Assembly (NCBI GenBank): GCA_022839045.1
Contig: JALHDI010000038.1
Coordinates: 20,569 to 52,532 of the forward strand
DNA: 31,964 bases
Reading direction: 5' to 3'
Source: Sporomusaceae bacterium
GTDB taxonomy: Bacteria; Bacillota_C; Negativicutes; Sporomusales_B; UBA7701
Shown here one piece after another: positions 7,948-14,729 of this stretch (position 1 is the stretch's first letter; each line of letters begins with the position of its first letter). Below the pieces are notes generated by a model. That model worked only from the letters and a program-made list of their open reading frames with translations. It had not been told where the DNA came from and ran no database searches. A program made the translations under genes and the position numbers.

Positions 7948-7976
7948 TTGTGCCCGGACAATCCCTGGCTTATAAT
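7948..7976 (+). promoter_or_regulatory. Possible sigma-A promoter embedded in a terminator hairpin
   Basis: TTGTGC (7948-7953), a 17-bp spacer and a perfect TATAAT (7971-7976) lie about 50 bp before the polysaccharide deacetylase gene. The -10 covers the last 2 nt of the terminator's left arm and its loop. The -35 is poor (three of six), so the TATAAT may simply be the hairpin loop. Confidence 0.35.
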
Positions 7977-7994
7977 TAAGCCAGGGATTTTTAT
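7960..7994 (+). terminator. Intrinsic terminator after the metallo-hydrolase gene
   Basis: ATCCCTGGCTTA pairs perfectly with TAAGCCAGGGAT around a TAAT loop and is followed by TTTTATTA. The stem starts 24 bp past the stop codon. Confidence 0.92.
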
Positions 7995-8024
7995 TATCAC
8001 ATATTGTCGAACGGGAGACGAATG

Positions 8025-9233
8025 ATGTTCAAATCTAGTAAAACGCGCCTGGTTCTGCTGTTGATGGTTCTCGGCGCCCTTATTCTTTATCTCAACGTGC
8101 CTGATAAGAAGGTCAAGGAGACGGTGGCCCCCAAGGAAGAACTTTATACCATCGAAAAAACCGGCGCCGGAGCGGTGGCCGATTATTCCGCAACCGCCCA
8201 GCGCATCCATGCCGCCGTGGACAACGGCCTGGCCGGGGCCAAGCTGGACTCCCGCAAGGTGCAGGAAGGGCGGCGCGAGTCGCCCCGCACGGCGGTGGAG
8301 GGCACCATCCGCTGGCATGCCCGCCAGTTGCTGCTGGCCGCAGACAGCAAGCCGGATAACGTCAAGCAGGCGCTGGCCGCGCAGCTTCTGAACACCGGCG
8401 GCGAGGTGCTGGCGACAGAGCCGGACAAATACGAGGGGCAGGCGGCCACTCGCGTGGATGTAGGCATCCGCGACACGCTTGGCGGTGATCCGTTGACGCT
8501 TATCACCGACCGGATATTCATCCCGCTGCCGCGGAAGCCCGACCAGCCGCCGCCGCCGCCCAAACCCGCGGGCCACGGCAATCTCGCGCTTCTGATCGAT
8601 GATTTCGGCTACAGTGCCGAGACGATCTCCTCCTTCGCCGCCATGCCCCGCCCGGTGACCTTCGCGGTTCTTCCGTACCGTCCCCATAGCGGCGAGGCGG
8701 CGTCGCGGGCGCTGAGCGCCGGCCATCAGGTGATGCTCCACCTGCCGATGGAGCCGCTGGCGGCGTCCGAACAGTCGGAGGCCAGCACGATCATGGTGGC
8801 GATGAGCGACCAGGAGATCCGCGATATGACCGCCAAGGCCGTCAAGGCCGTGCCGGGGATAATCGGCGTCAACAACCACCAGGGCTCCAGGGCGACCGCC
8901 GACCGCCGGGTCATGAAGGCGGTGCTGGGCGTCCTCAAGGCCAATAACCTGTTCTTCGTCGACAGCCGCACCAGCGGCCAGTCGATCGCCTTCGACGCGG
9001 CCCGCCAGGCCGGGGTGCGCACCGGCAGCAACGAGGTCTTCCTGGACGGCAGGAATGAGGTCGAGTATATCAAGGGCCAGTTGAGGACAGCGGCCCGCCT
9101 GGCGATCAGGGACGGCAACGCGATCGCGATCGGCCACGCCCGGCCGGCGACCGCCATCGCCGTGCGCGAGATGATTCCCGAGTTGGAGGCCGCAGGCGTG
9201 AAGTTTGTGTTCGTCTCCCAGCTTGTGAGGTAG
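8025..9233 (+). CDS. Divergent polysaccharide deacetylase family protein (YibQ/DUF610 type)
   Basis: A 402-aa protein with an N-terminal signal anchor (TRLVLLLMVLGALILYL, residues 7-23), a variable 130-residue linker region ending in a proline-rich stretch (PPPPPK), and a C-terminal divergent polysaccharide deacetylase domain from about residue 185. Family landmarks are LLIDDFGY, HLPMEP, GVNNHQGS and FFVDSRTS, followed by IAIGH. The domain has the NodB-like barrel and probably acts on the cell envelope outside the membrane; activity in this subfamily is not settled. Two adjacent ATGs exist; the second (8025) has the better 7-nt spacing from GGGAG. It is flanked on both sides by terminators, so it is a single-gene unit. 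Confidence 0.9.
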   Translation: MFKSSKTRLVLLLMVLGALILYLNVPDKKVKETVAPKEELYTIEKTGAGAVADYSATAQRIHAAVDNGLAGAKLDSRKVQEGRRESPRTAVEGTIRWHARQLLLAADSKPDNVKQALAAQLLNTGGEVLATEPDKYEGQAATRVDVGIRDTLGGDPLTLITDRIFIPLPRKPDQPPPPPKPAGHGNLALLIDDFGYSAETISSFAAMPRPVTFAVLPYRPHSGEAASRALSAGHQVMLHLPMEPLAASEQSEASTIMVAMSDQEIRDMTAKAVKAVPGIIGVNNHQGSRATADRRVMKAVLGVLKANNLFFVDSRTSGQSIAFDAARQAGVRTGSNEVFLDGRNEVEYIKGQLRTAARLAIRDGNAIAIGHARPATAIAVREMIPELEAAGVKFVFVSQLVR

Positions 9234-9246
9234 ATATGAATACGAA

Positions 9247-9275
9247 GCCCCCCGGTTTGCCGGGGGGCCTTTTCT
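9247..9275 (+). terminator. Intrinsic terminator after the polysaccharide deacetylase gene
   Basis: A 9-bp perfect stem GCCCCCCGG/CCGGGGGGC with a TTTG loop is followed by CTTTTCTT. It lies between convergent genes; the T-tract is on the plus strand only. Confidence 0.92.
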
Positions 9276-9279
9276 TGTG

Positions 9280-10443
9280 CTAGATGTACTTTTTCACGAA
9301 GCGGCCGATGCGGGTAAGGGCTTCGGACAAGTTGGCGGTCGAGGAGGCGTACGAGCAGCGGACGAAGCCTTCGCCGCTTTCGCCGAAGGCGTCGCCGGGC
9401 ACGAGGGCCACTTTTTCGGCTTTGAGGAGTTCTTCGGCGAAGGCGAGGGAATTCAGTCCGGTCTGCTTGATGGAGGGGAAGATGTAGGCTCCCTTGGGCT
9501 CGAAGCAGTCGAGGCCGATGGTTTTGAACCCGTCCACCATCAGGCGGCGGCGACGGTTATACTCCTCGACCATCCGCAGCATGTTGCACTGGCCGTGCCG
9601 CAGCGCTTCGATCGCCGCCACCTGGGCGGTGACGGGGGCGCAGAGCATGGTGTACTGGTGGATCTTGGTCATCGCGCCGATGAAGTCGGGGTTGGAGAGG
9701 GCGTAGCCGATCCGCCAGCCGGTCATGGCGTAGGCTTTGGAGAAGCCGTTGAGGAGGATGGTGCGGTCGCGCATGCCGGGCAGGGAGGCGAAGCAGGTGT
9801 GGGTGCCGTCGTAGGTGAGGCTGGCGTAGATTTCGTCGGAGATGACGATGAGGTCGTGTTTGCGGGCGAAGGCGGCGATGGCCTCGAGCTCGGCTTTGGA
9901 CATGATCGCGCCGGTAGGGTTGTTGGGGTAGCCGATCAGCAGCGCTTTGGTGCGGGGGGTCACCAGTTCTTCAAGCTGGGCCACCGTAACCCGGAAGCAG
10001 TCGGCCATTTTCGTCGGCACCGTCACCGGCACGCCGCCGGCTAAAGCGACGCAGGCTTTGTAGGAGACGTAGCACGGCTCGGGCACGAGGACCTCGTCGC
10101 CGGGGCTGAGGATGGCCCGCATCGCCAGGTCGAGCGCTTCGCTCACCCCGACGGTCACCAGCACTTCTTTGCGGGGGTCGTAGGTCACCCCGTAGCCGGC
10201 GGCGCAGTTTTTGACGATCTCCTCGCGCAGCTCGAGCAGGCCATAGTTGGAGGTGTAGGCGGTGTAGCCCTGCTGGAGGCCGTAGACGCAGCTTTCGCGG
10301 ATATGCCAGGGGGTGACGAAGTCTGGCTCGCCGACCCCGAGGGAAACGACGCCTTTGGTTTCGGCGACGATGTCGAAGAAGCGCCGGATGCCGGAGGGGG
10401 GGATGGCCTTGACGGCGGGCGAGATGCGGTCGGCCCAGGTCAT
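9280..10443 (-). CDS. alaT: PLP-dependent class I/II aminotransferase, AlaT (YugH)-like
   Basis: A 387-aa fold-type I aminotransferase. Landmarks are GEPDFVTP (39-46), YPNNPTG (172-178), the PLP-ring Asp in SDEIY (202-206), the Schiff-base Lys at 236 in FSKAYAMTGWRIGY, and a C-terminal substrate Arg in FVRCSYA. The start codon overlaps the stop of the upstream Lrp-type gene by 4 nt. That exact pairing, Lrp regulator followed by aminotransferase, is the arrangement of Bacillus subtilis alaR-alaT (yugG-yugH), which makes alanine from pyruvate. Assignment to alanine transaminase rests on that synteny and on the T-box upstream; aspartate or aromatic specificity is not excluded by sequence alone. 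Confidence 0.85.
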   Translation of the reverse strand: MTWADRISPAVKAIPPSGIRRFFDIVAETKGVVSLGVGEPDFVTPWHIRESCVYGLQQGYTAYTSNYGLLELREEIVKNCAAGYGVTYDPRKEVLVTVGVSEALDLAMRAILSPGDEVLVPEPCYVSYKACVALAGGVPVTVPTKMADCFRVTVAQLEELVTPRTKALLIGYPNNPTGAIMSKAELEAIAAFARKHDLIVISDEIYASLTYDGTHTCFASLPGMRDRTILLNGFSKAYAMTGWRIGYALSNPDFIGAMTKIHQYTMLCAPVTAQVAAIEALRHGQCNMLRMVEEYNRRRRLMVDGFKTIGLDCFEPKGAYIFPSIKQTGLNSLAFAEELLKAEKVALVPGDAFGESGEGFVRCSYASSTANLSEALTRIGRFVKKYI

Positions 10444-10919
10444 GGCGACACCACCAGCCTGCGGTCTTCTTCCTCATCCTCGAGGATGACGCCCGCCTCT
10501 TTGTATTGTTTGAGCATGAAGTGGGTGGTGGTGCCGATGACGCCCTCGATGGTCGACAGCTTGGTGGAGACGAACTGGGCCGCTTCCTTGAGCGTCTTGG
10601 CCTCGACGATGACGAGCAGGTCGTAGGCCCCCGACATGAGGTAGAGGCTGCGCACCTCGGGGAAACGGTAGATGCGCTCGGCGATGGCGTCGAAGCCCAC
10701 TTCCCGCTGGGGGGTGATCCTGACTTCGATGATGGCGGTTACCCGGTCGGCGCCGGCCTTCTCCCAGTTGACGATCGTCTGGTATTTGACGATGGTTTTG
10801 TCGGCTTCGTACTGTTTTATCAGGGCGGCGATCTCGTCCTGCGGCTTGTCGAGCATGACGGCCAGCTGGGCAATTGTCAGGGTGTGGTCTTTTTCCAGAA
10901 GTTCCAGTAGTTCGCGCAT
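10440..10919 (-). CDS. alaR: Lrp/AsnC family regulator, AlaR (YugG)-like
   Basis: A 159-aa regulator with an N-terminal winged helix (LLELLEKDHTLTIAQLAVML) and a C-terminal RAM domain (about residues 65-145, with YLMSGAYDLLVIVE). The start ATG at 10917-10919 has GAGGTGG six bases upstream. It overlaps the aminotransferase by 4 nt, so the two are translationally coupled. The Lrp-plus-aminotransferase pair matches B. subtilis alaR-alaT. Transcription probably starts far upstream, passing through a T-box and a repeat element. AT-rich inverted repeats directly before the gene could be its own operator. Confidence 0.85.
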   Translation of the reverse strand: MRELLELLEKDHTLTIAQLAVMLDKPQDEIAALIKQYEADKTIVKYQTIVNWEKAGADRVTAIIEVRITPQREVGFDAIAERIYRFPEVRSLYLMSGAYDLLVIVEAKTLKEAAQFVSTKLSTIEGVIGTTTHFMLKQYKEAGVILEDEEEDRRLVVSP

Positions 10920-10944
10920 GATAATCCACCTCTCAATAATAATA

Positions 10945-10967
10945 GTTACTGTAATAACAATAATTAC
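10945..10967. promoter_or_regulatory. AT-rich inverted repeats before the AlaR-like gene
   Basis: GTTA-N6-TAAC (10945-10958) overlaps GTAAT-N7-ATTAC (10951-10967) in an otherwise GC-rich region, 26 bp upstream of the start codon. This is the form expected for Lrp-family binding and autoregulation, but low complexity makes it only a candidate. Confidence 0.35.
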
Positions 10968-10982
10968 CGTTTCGCCGACCGA

Positions 10983-11164
10983 GGCCGCCTAGGAGGCCTC
11001 AGATGCAAGGCGCACCGGAAAAGCGCGGCACCGTTTACTCCGAGGCTGATTTAACAGGAGTTGTTTGCACAGGCTCCATGTAACAGGATCGCAAGCGTAC
11101 TTCCGGATGTACGCAAGCAAGCGTTTTGAGGAGCAACGCAGTAGATGAGGTCTAATAGGCGGCC
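10983..11164. repeat. Dispersed hairpin repeat, copy A (182 bp)
   Basis: The ends GGCCGCCTA and TAGGCGGCC are perfect 9-bp inverted repeats. After a 2+2-nt internal loop a second helix of 8 bp follows (AGGCCTCA against TGAGGTCT with one G-U). It shares with copy B the blocks GATGCAAGGCGCACCGG, GTACGCAAGCAAGCG and GAGGAGCAACGCAG, but has about 60 extra bases in its middle. It sits between the T-box terminator and the AlaR-like gene and is therefore part of the antiterminated leader. No coding capacity and no transposase nearby. Confidence 0.85.
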
Positions 11165-11171
11165 GAGAAAC

Positions 11172-11198
11172 AAAAAAACCGTCCTTGAACAAGGACGG
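11172..11198 (-). terminator. Terminator of the T-box leader
   Basis: On the minus strand CCGTCCTTG pairs with CAAGGACGG and is followed by seven Ts. The 5' arm contains CGTCCTTG, which can instead pair with the T-box sequence to form the antiterminator, as in canonical T-boxes. Confidence 0.93.
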
Positions 11199-11409
11199 GT
11201 TTTTATCCCGCGGTACCACCTAGATTAGCCGCCGTGCGGCTCGCCTCTGCCCAGTAACGCCGGGGACGCGGTAGGGCTTACTATGTTTCGGCCCACGGCT
11301 CGCGGGGGGCTTTCCGAACGCTTTTCCTGCCGGCTCGCACCTTGCCCGGCTCTCTTGGAGGATGCGGCGCCCGTACTTTCCCGCTCATCGCCTTTGCGAT
11401 GTCGATTTG
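11172..11409 (-). promoter_or_regulatory. T-box riboswitch leader upstream of alaR-alaT-like genes
   Basis: Read on the minus strand, the leader shows the full set of T-box landmarks. GATGAGCGGG and AAAGTA open stem I, and the AGAGAGCCGG bulge region is distal. The T-box motif AGGTGGTACCGCGG is at 11221-11208, then a terminator. Lower stem I pairs GCGGG with CCCGC and the next helix pairs CGGGCGC with GCGTTCG. The specifier loop between them reads GAAAGCCC on its 3' side. Canonical placement directly after GAA gives AGC (Ser); a one-base shift gives GCC (Ala). The base that reads the tRNA discriminator is U (TGGT), expecting A73. That fits tRNA-Ala rather than bacterial tRNA-Ser (G73). The downstream genes also suggest alanine. 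Uncharged tRNA would cause antitermination. Confidence 0.93.
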
Positions 11410-11415
11410 GTACTT

Positions 11416-11444
11416 ATGATAGCATGAATGGGACCGGGGCGCAA
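11416..11444 (-). promoter_or_regulatory. Sigma-A promoter of the T-box leader
   Basis: Minus-strand TTGCGC (11444-11439), a 17-bp spacer and TATCAT (11421-11416) put transcription start near 11409, a few bases before the first T-box landmark. The -35 is only half-consensus. Confidence 0.6.
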
Positions 11445-11487
11445 GCGAAAAAATTCAGACAAATGAAGAGGACTTATCGGCAACCCC

Positions 11488-11610
11488 AGGTTGCTTAGAA
11501 AGCTCCAGATGCAAGGCGCACCGGAAAAGCGCGCTGCACCGCGTACTCGGGACGTACGCAAGCAAGCGCTTTGAGGAGCAACGCAGCAGATGGGGCTTTA
11601 TCAGCAACCT
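11488..11610. repeat. Dispersed hairpin repeat, copy B (123 bp)
   Basis: AGGTTGCT and AGCAACCT are the perfect terminal inverted repeats. Inside a TAG/ATC internal loop, AAAGC pairs with GCTTT and extends two or three more pairs. Core blocks match copy A almost base for base. The right end supplies the stop codon and the last three codons of the PP-loop gene at 11601-12389. Just left of it, around 11461-11487, GACTTATCGGCAACC resembles the right end of another element and may be a fragment. Confidence 0.85.
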
Positions 11611-12389
11611 GGCCTGTCTTTGCCCCAGAAGGCGCGGTGCATCGCCTTTAGCTCCGCCCGCGACGGGGTTGGAGGCCACAACTCGGTAGCCGGACTTTCG
11701 CGCATGGCGGCGGCCAGGTGGCGGAATACGTGCCTGTTGGCCCGTTCCCAGCCGCGGATCAGGTCCTTTATTTCCTGGCGCTTGGTCTTGCCATCGAGGG
11801 GGCAGGGGCTGGGGATGGGGGTGAAGCCGTGCAGGCGGGGCGTGGCGCGCAGTTCCTTCTCCCGGAAAAAGACGAGCGGCCGGATGACGGTGAGGCCGGT
11901 GCGGTCGAGCTTGGTTTTGGGGAGGAAGGTTTTGAGCTGGCCGGTGTAGAGCATGCTCATGACGAAGGTTTCGACGGCGTCGTCGTGGTGGTGGGCGTAG
12001 GCGATCTTGTTGAAGCCGTTTTGGACGGCGAAGCTGTTGATAAATGCCCGCCGGAAGTAGGAGCAGACGAAACAGGGGTCTTTGCCGCCGCCCTTGGCGA
12101 TGGCGCCGGCGATGTCGGCCTTGAGGGCGTGGTGAGGCACGCCGAGGCCGGCGCAGAACGCCGTCAGCGGCGCCGGGTCGAAGTCGGCGGTGAACTGGGG
12201 GTCGAGGGTGACGGCGGCCAGTTCGAAGGGCCGGGGGGAACAGTCGCGGATGGCGGCCAGGGCGTAGGTGAGGAAGACGCTGTCTTTGCCGCCCGAAAGG
12301 CCGACGAGGATTCTGTCGCCGGCGGCGAGGAGGTCGAATTCGAGGATGGCCCGCCAAAGGCGGCTGTAGTACTTTTGGGGTAGTTTCAT
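11601..12389 (-). CDS. PP-loop ATPase of the TtcA/TilS family (tRNA 2-thiocytidine type)
   Basis: A 262-aa adenylating enzyme with the PP-loop SGGKDS at residues 32-37. Cysteines C106 and C109 (PCFVC) and C196 (SPCP) match the three cysteines that hold the [4Fe-4S] cluster in TtcA, which thiolates cytidine 32 of tRNAs. HHHDDAVETF near 133-142 is a further family landmark. The start ATG (12387-12389) has GAGG six bases upstream. The last three codons and the stop lie within repeat copy B, so the original C-terminus may have been altered when the element arrived. Other sulfur-transfer substrates in this broad family are possible. A good promoter lies just upstream. Confidence 0.85.
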   Translation of the reverse strand: MKLPQKYYSRLWRAILEFDLLAAGDRILVGLSGGKDSVFLTYALAAIRDCSPRPFELAAVTLDPQFTADFDPAPLTAFCAGLGVPHHALKADIAGAIAKGGGKDPCFVCSYFRRAFINSFAVQNGFNKIAYAHHHDDAVETFVMSMLYTGQLKTFLPKTKLDRTGLTVIRPLVFFREKELRATPRLHGFTPIPSPCPLDGKTKRQEIKDLIRGWERANRHVFRHLAAAMRESPATELWPPTPSRAELKAMHRAFWGKDRPGC

Positions 12390-12418
12390 GTCAGGCCTCG
12401 CGAAGGGATTTTCCCTTT

Positions 12419-12448
12419 ATTATAGCGCGGCCGGAATGCCAGCGTCAA
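12419..12448 (-). promoter_or_regulatory. Sigma-A promoter of the TtcA-like gene
   Basis: Minus-strand TTGACG (12448-12443), an 18-bp spacer and a perfect TATAAT (12424-12419). The -35 overlaps the stop codon of the DUF4130 gene. A small hairpin AAGGGA/TCCCTT lies at the expected start of the transcript. Confidence 0.7.
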
Positions 12449-13269
12449 TTTTCCGCTTCGGCGGTGGCCCGGTTCAATAACTTGCCGCCGTAGGAGGCGA
12501 GTTTTGGCGTGGTGTTGTCTTGCGGGCGGCCGAACTCCGTCATGTATTTCCAGTAGCGCTTGGGCATATGGCTCATCCGGCAGGCCGGGTTGTACCGTTC
12601 CCGGATGGCGATGGTATCGTAGAACAGCTGCCAGAGCTCGCGGAAGGTCTGCTCGTCTTCGTCCATTGCCGGCAGCTCGAGGTCGGCGACGGGAACGACC
12701 TGCGCCTGGTACGGCTGGTAGAGCAAGCCCATGCCGTGGGTTTTATCGACGATTAGGAAGCGTTCTTCCGGGTAGCGCTCGCAGAAATGCTGGGTGAGCA
12801 GCGGCAGGACGAAGTTTTTCGGCGCGACTTCGCCGACGAGAACGCCGCTATAAACGGAAAACCGCAGGAACCCTTTCAGCAGATGGCTTTCCCGGTTCAG
12901 GTGGTTGACCGCTTTGAAAAGGGTGTTGACGACTCCGTCGGTCAGCATGTTCATTACCGCCGGGCCGTGCCGGTAGCCGAGGCGCAGGAACAGCAGGATG
13001 TATAATTCTTTGCGCGGCAGGCAGGTCAAAAAGGCATGCCGTACGAAATTGAGCGCCGCCGGCCCGATCTTTTTGGGGATGGAGGCCAGCACCCGGCCCG
13101 ATTTGTGCAGATCGGTCGGGATCGACCGGCCGGCAAAGAGCTGGGGCGCGGAGGAGTCAAGGAGGATATCGATGGGGATCTCTTTCTTGTCGTAGCTTTC
13201 GAAGACGCAGCACAGCAGCCCGTCGAAACTGCCGTCATAGTAGTAGGTTTGGTCCGCTTGGGTATTCAT
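12445..13269 (-). CDS. DUF4130 / TIGR03915-family putative DNA metabolism protein
   Basis: A 274-aa protein that begins MNTQADQTYYYDGSFDG and ends with a basic, aromatic segment (MPKRYWKYMTEF). This is the DUF4130 protein that partners the radical-SAM protein called a putative DNA modification/repair enzyme (TIGR03916). In some genomes DUF4130 is fused to a uracil-DNA-glycosylase-type domain; at 274 aa no such fusion is present here. GGGAGGG ten bases before ATG 13267-13269 supports the start, which lies 35 bp inside the radical-SAM gene, so the two are coupled. No catalytic motif is visible to me. Function in DNA metabolism is known only by association. Confidence 0.85.
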   Translation of the reverse strand: MNTQADQTYYYDGSFDGLLCCVFESYDKKEIPIDILLDSSAPQLFAGRSIPTDLHKSGRVLASIPKKIGPAALNFVRHAFLTCLPRKELYILLFLRLGYRHGPAVMNMLTDGVVNTLFKAVNHLNRESHLLKGFLRFSVYSGVLVGEVAPKNFVLPLLTQHFCERYPEERFLIVDKTHGMGLLYQPYQAQVVPVADLELPAMDEDEQTFRELWQLFYDTIAIRERYNPACRMSHMPKRYWKYMTEFGRPQDNTTPKLASYGGKLLNRATAEAEN

Positions 13270-14566
13270 GCGCGTACGCCCTCCCGGGGTAAGGATGAAT
13301 CGGCGGCTGGTCGAACAGCGACAGCTGCTCCAGCGAGAAGTCGAAGCGATATTGTTCCAGCGCTTTTTCGGACAGCAGGGACCGGAGCATCATATTCTCG
13401 GTGATTCTTATGCCGTCGGCCGTTTTTCCGCCGCAGGTGATAAAAAGCCGCGCCCGCTTGAGGACGACCCCCAGGTTTTTCAGGCCGTCGAAACGGAGGG
13501 CGCATGTCCGGCGGGCCGCGATGATCCGTTTGGCGCTCGTCACGCCGATGCCGGGGACCCGCAGCAGGTCGCGGTAAGCGGCGCGATTGACGTCCAGCGG
13601 GAAAAAGGGCAGATTGTTCAGCGCCCAGGTGCATTTCGGGTCCAGGTAAGGGTTGAAATTCTGGTGCTGCTGGTCGAGGAGTTCGCCGGCGGAGAAATTG
13701 TAGTACCGCAAGAGCCAGTCCGCCTGATAGAGCCGGTGCTCCCGCCAGAGCTGCGGTTTGGTGTCCGGGGCGGGCAGGAGGCTGTCTTCGGCCACCGGGG
13801 TATAGGCGGAGAAGAAGACGCGTTTCAGTTTATATTTCTTATAGAGGTTTTCCGCCAGGTTCAATATCTGATAATCCGTGTCGGGAGTCGCGCCGATGAT
13901 CATCTGCGTGCTCTGACCGGCAGGCGCGAACCTGGGCGCATGCCGGTATTTCACGATGTCGCGCGCGTTTTCCCGGATGGTTTCTCGGATGTGGCCCATG
14001 GGCGAAAAGATGGCATCCTTGGACTTGTCCGGGGCCAAAAGGCGCAGACTGTTCTGGGACGGCAACTCGATATTGACGCTCATCCGGTCTGCCAGCATGC
14101 CGAGGCGGGTGATGAGCGCGTTGTCCGCCCCGGGGATGGCTTTGGCGTGGATGTAGCCGGAAAAACGATAGTCTTCGCGCAGGATGCGCAAGGCTTCGAT
14201 CATTTGCTCGCAGGTGTAGTCGGGATTCTTCAGTACCCCGGAGCTGAGAAAGAGGCCCTCGATGTAATTGCGCCGGTAGAAGTTTATGGTGAGCTCCGCC
14301 AGTTCCCGGGGGGAAAATGCGGCGCGCGGCGTGTCGTTGGAGCGCCGGTTGACGCAGTATTTGCAGTCATAGGCGCAGACATTGGTCATCAGCACCTTCA
14401 AAAGGGAGATGCAGCGGCCGTCGGCCGAAAAGCTGTGGCAGATGCCGCAGGCGGCCGCGCTCCCGATGCCGCCGGCCGCGGCGCTTTTGTCCACCCCGCT
14501 CGAGGTGCAGGCGACATCGTACTTGGCAGCGTCGGTGAGGATTTTCAGTTTTGCGAAAACGTCCAC
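13235..14566 (-). CDS. Putative DNA modification/repair radical SAM protein (TIGR03916 type)
   Basis: A 443-aa radical-SAM enzyme. The cluster motif is C64-x3-C68-x2-C71 (VCAYDCKYC), which should bind the [4Fe-4S] cluster that cleaves S-adenosylmethionine. Additional cysteines at 20, 40, 43 and 52 precede it. Near the C-terminus LLRVPGIGVTSAKRIIAARR is a helix-hairpin-helix segment of the type that binds DNA non-specifically. The order radical-SAM, HhH, then an overlapping DUF4130 gene is the known linked pair. The start is GTG 14564-14566 with only a weak GAG upstream. Its promoter carries two SOS-like boxes, which supports a DNA damage role. Substrate and reaction are not known. Confidence 0.9.
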   Translation of the reverse strand: MDVFAKLKILTDAAKYDVACTSSGVDKSAAAGGIGSAAACGICHSFSADGRCISLLKVLMTNVCAYDCKYCVNRRSNDTPRAAFSPRELAELTINFYRRNYIEGLFLSSGVLKNPDYTCEQMIEALRILREDYRFSGYIHAKAIPGADNALITRLGMLADRMSVNIELPSQNSLRLLAPDKSKDAIFSPMGHIRETIRENARDIVKYRHAPRFAPAGQSTQMIIGATPDTDYQILNLAENLYKKYKLKRVFFSAYTPVAEDSLLPAPDTKPQLWREHRLYQADWLLRYYNFSAGELLDQQHQNFNPYLDPKCTWALNNLPFFPLDVNRAAYRDLLRVPGIGVTSAKRIIAARRTCALRFDGLKNLGVVLKRARLFITCGGKTADGIRITENMMLRSLLSEKALEQYRFDFSLEQLSLFDQPPIHPYPGRAYAHEYPSGPNLLL

Positions 14567-14614
14567 GTGACCACGCTCTTTTCCGGTCCTTGATGGCGCA
14601 AGTTGTCATCTTTA

Positions 14615-14643
14615 ATTATACCTTGGGAACGTTTGTTTGGCAA
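14615..14643 (-). promoter_or_regulatory. Sigma-A promoter of the radical-SAM/DUF4130 genes
   Basis: Minus-strand TTGCCA (14643-14638), a 17-bp spacer and a perfect TATAAT (14620-14615), about 50 bp before the GTG start. Both SOS-like boxes overlap the -35/spacer. Confidence 0.8.
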
Positions 14644-14654
14644 ACGTTTGTTCG
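14626..14654. promoter_or_regulatory. Two adjacent LexA (SOS)-like boxes
   Basis: Box 1 (14626-14639) is GGAACGTTTGTTTG; box 2 (14641-14654), read on the minus strand, is CGAACAAACGTTTG. Each contains GAAC-N4-GTTT and is close to the Bacillota LexA consensus CGAAC-N4-GTTCG. They lie 15 bp apart centre to centre over the radical-SAM promoter. The same DNA also forms an inverted repeat AACGTTTG-N5-CAAACGTT, so another dimeric repressor is possible. Confidence 0.65.
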
Positions 14655-14688
14655 CAGAAGAGGGCGGTTAATTTCCTCGGTCCGACCG

Positions 14689-14697
14689 TGCTATAAT
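14689..14697 (+). promoter_or_regulatory. Extended -10 promoter of the pyrophosphatase gene
   Basis: TGCTATAAT is an extended -10 element with a perfect hexamer, 32 bp before the start codon. A weak -35 (TTAATT, 14668-14673) is 18 bp upstream. Confidence 0.6.
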
Positions 14698-14729
14698 AGG
14701 CGTAAGGATGCAGAGCCAAGGAGGTTCTT

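Noticed and set aside
10989..11219. 76-aa minus-strand ORF within the alaR leader
   Set aside because: It reads through the T-box terminator and repeat copy A; these non-coding structures explain the sequence better.
11455..12357. 300-aa minus-strand ORF overlapping the TtcA-like gene
   Set aside because: Out-of-frame, Arg/Pro-rich shadow of the PP-loop gene; its end runs through repeat copy B.
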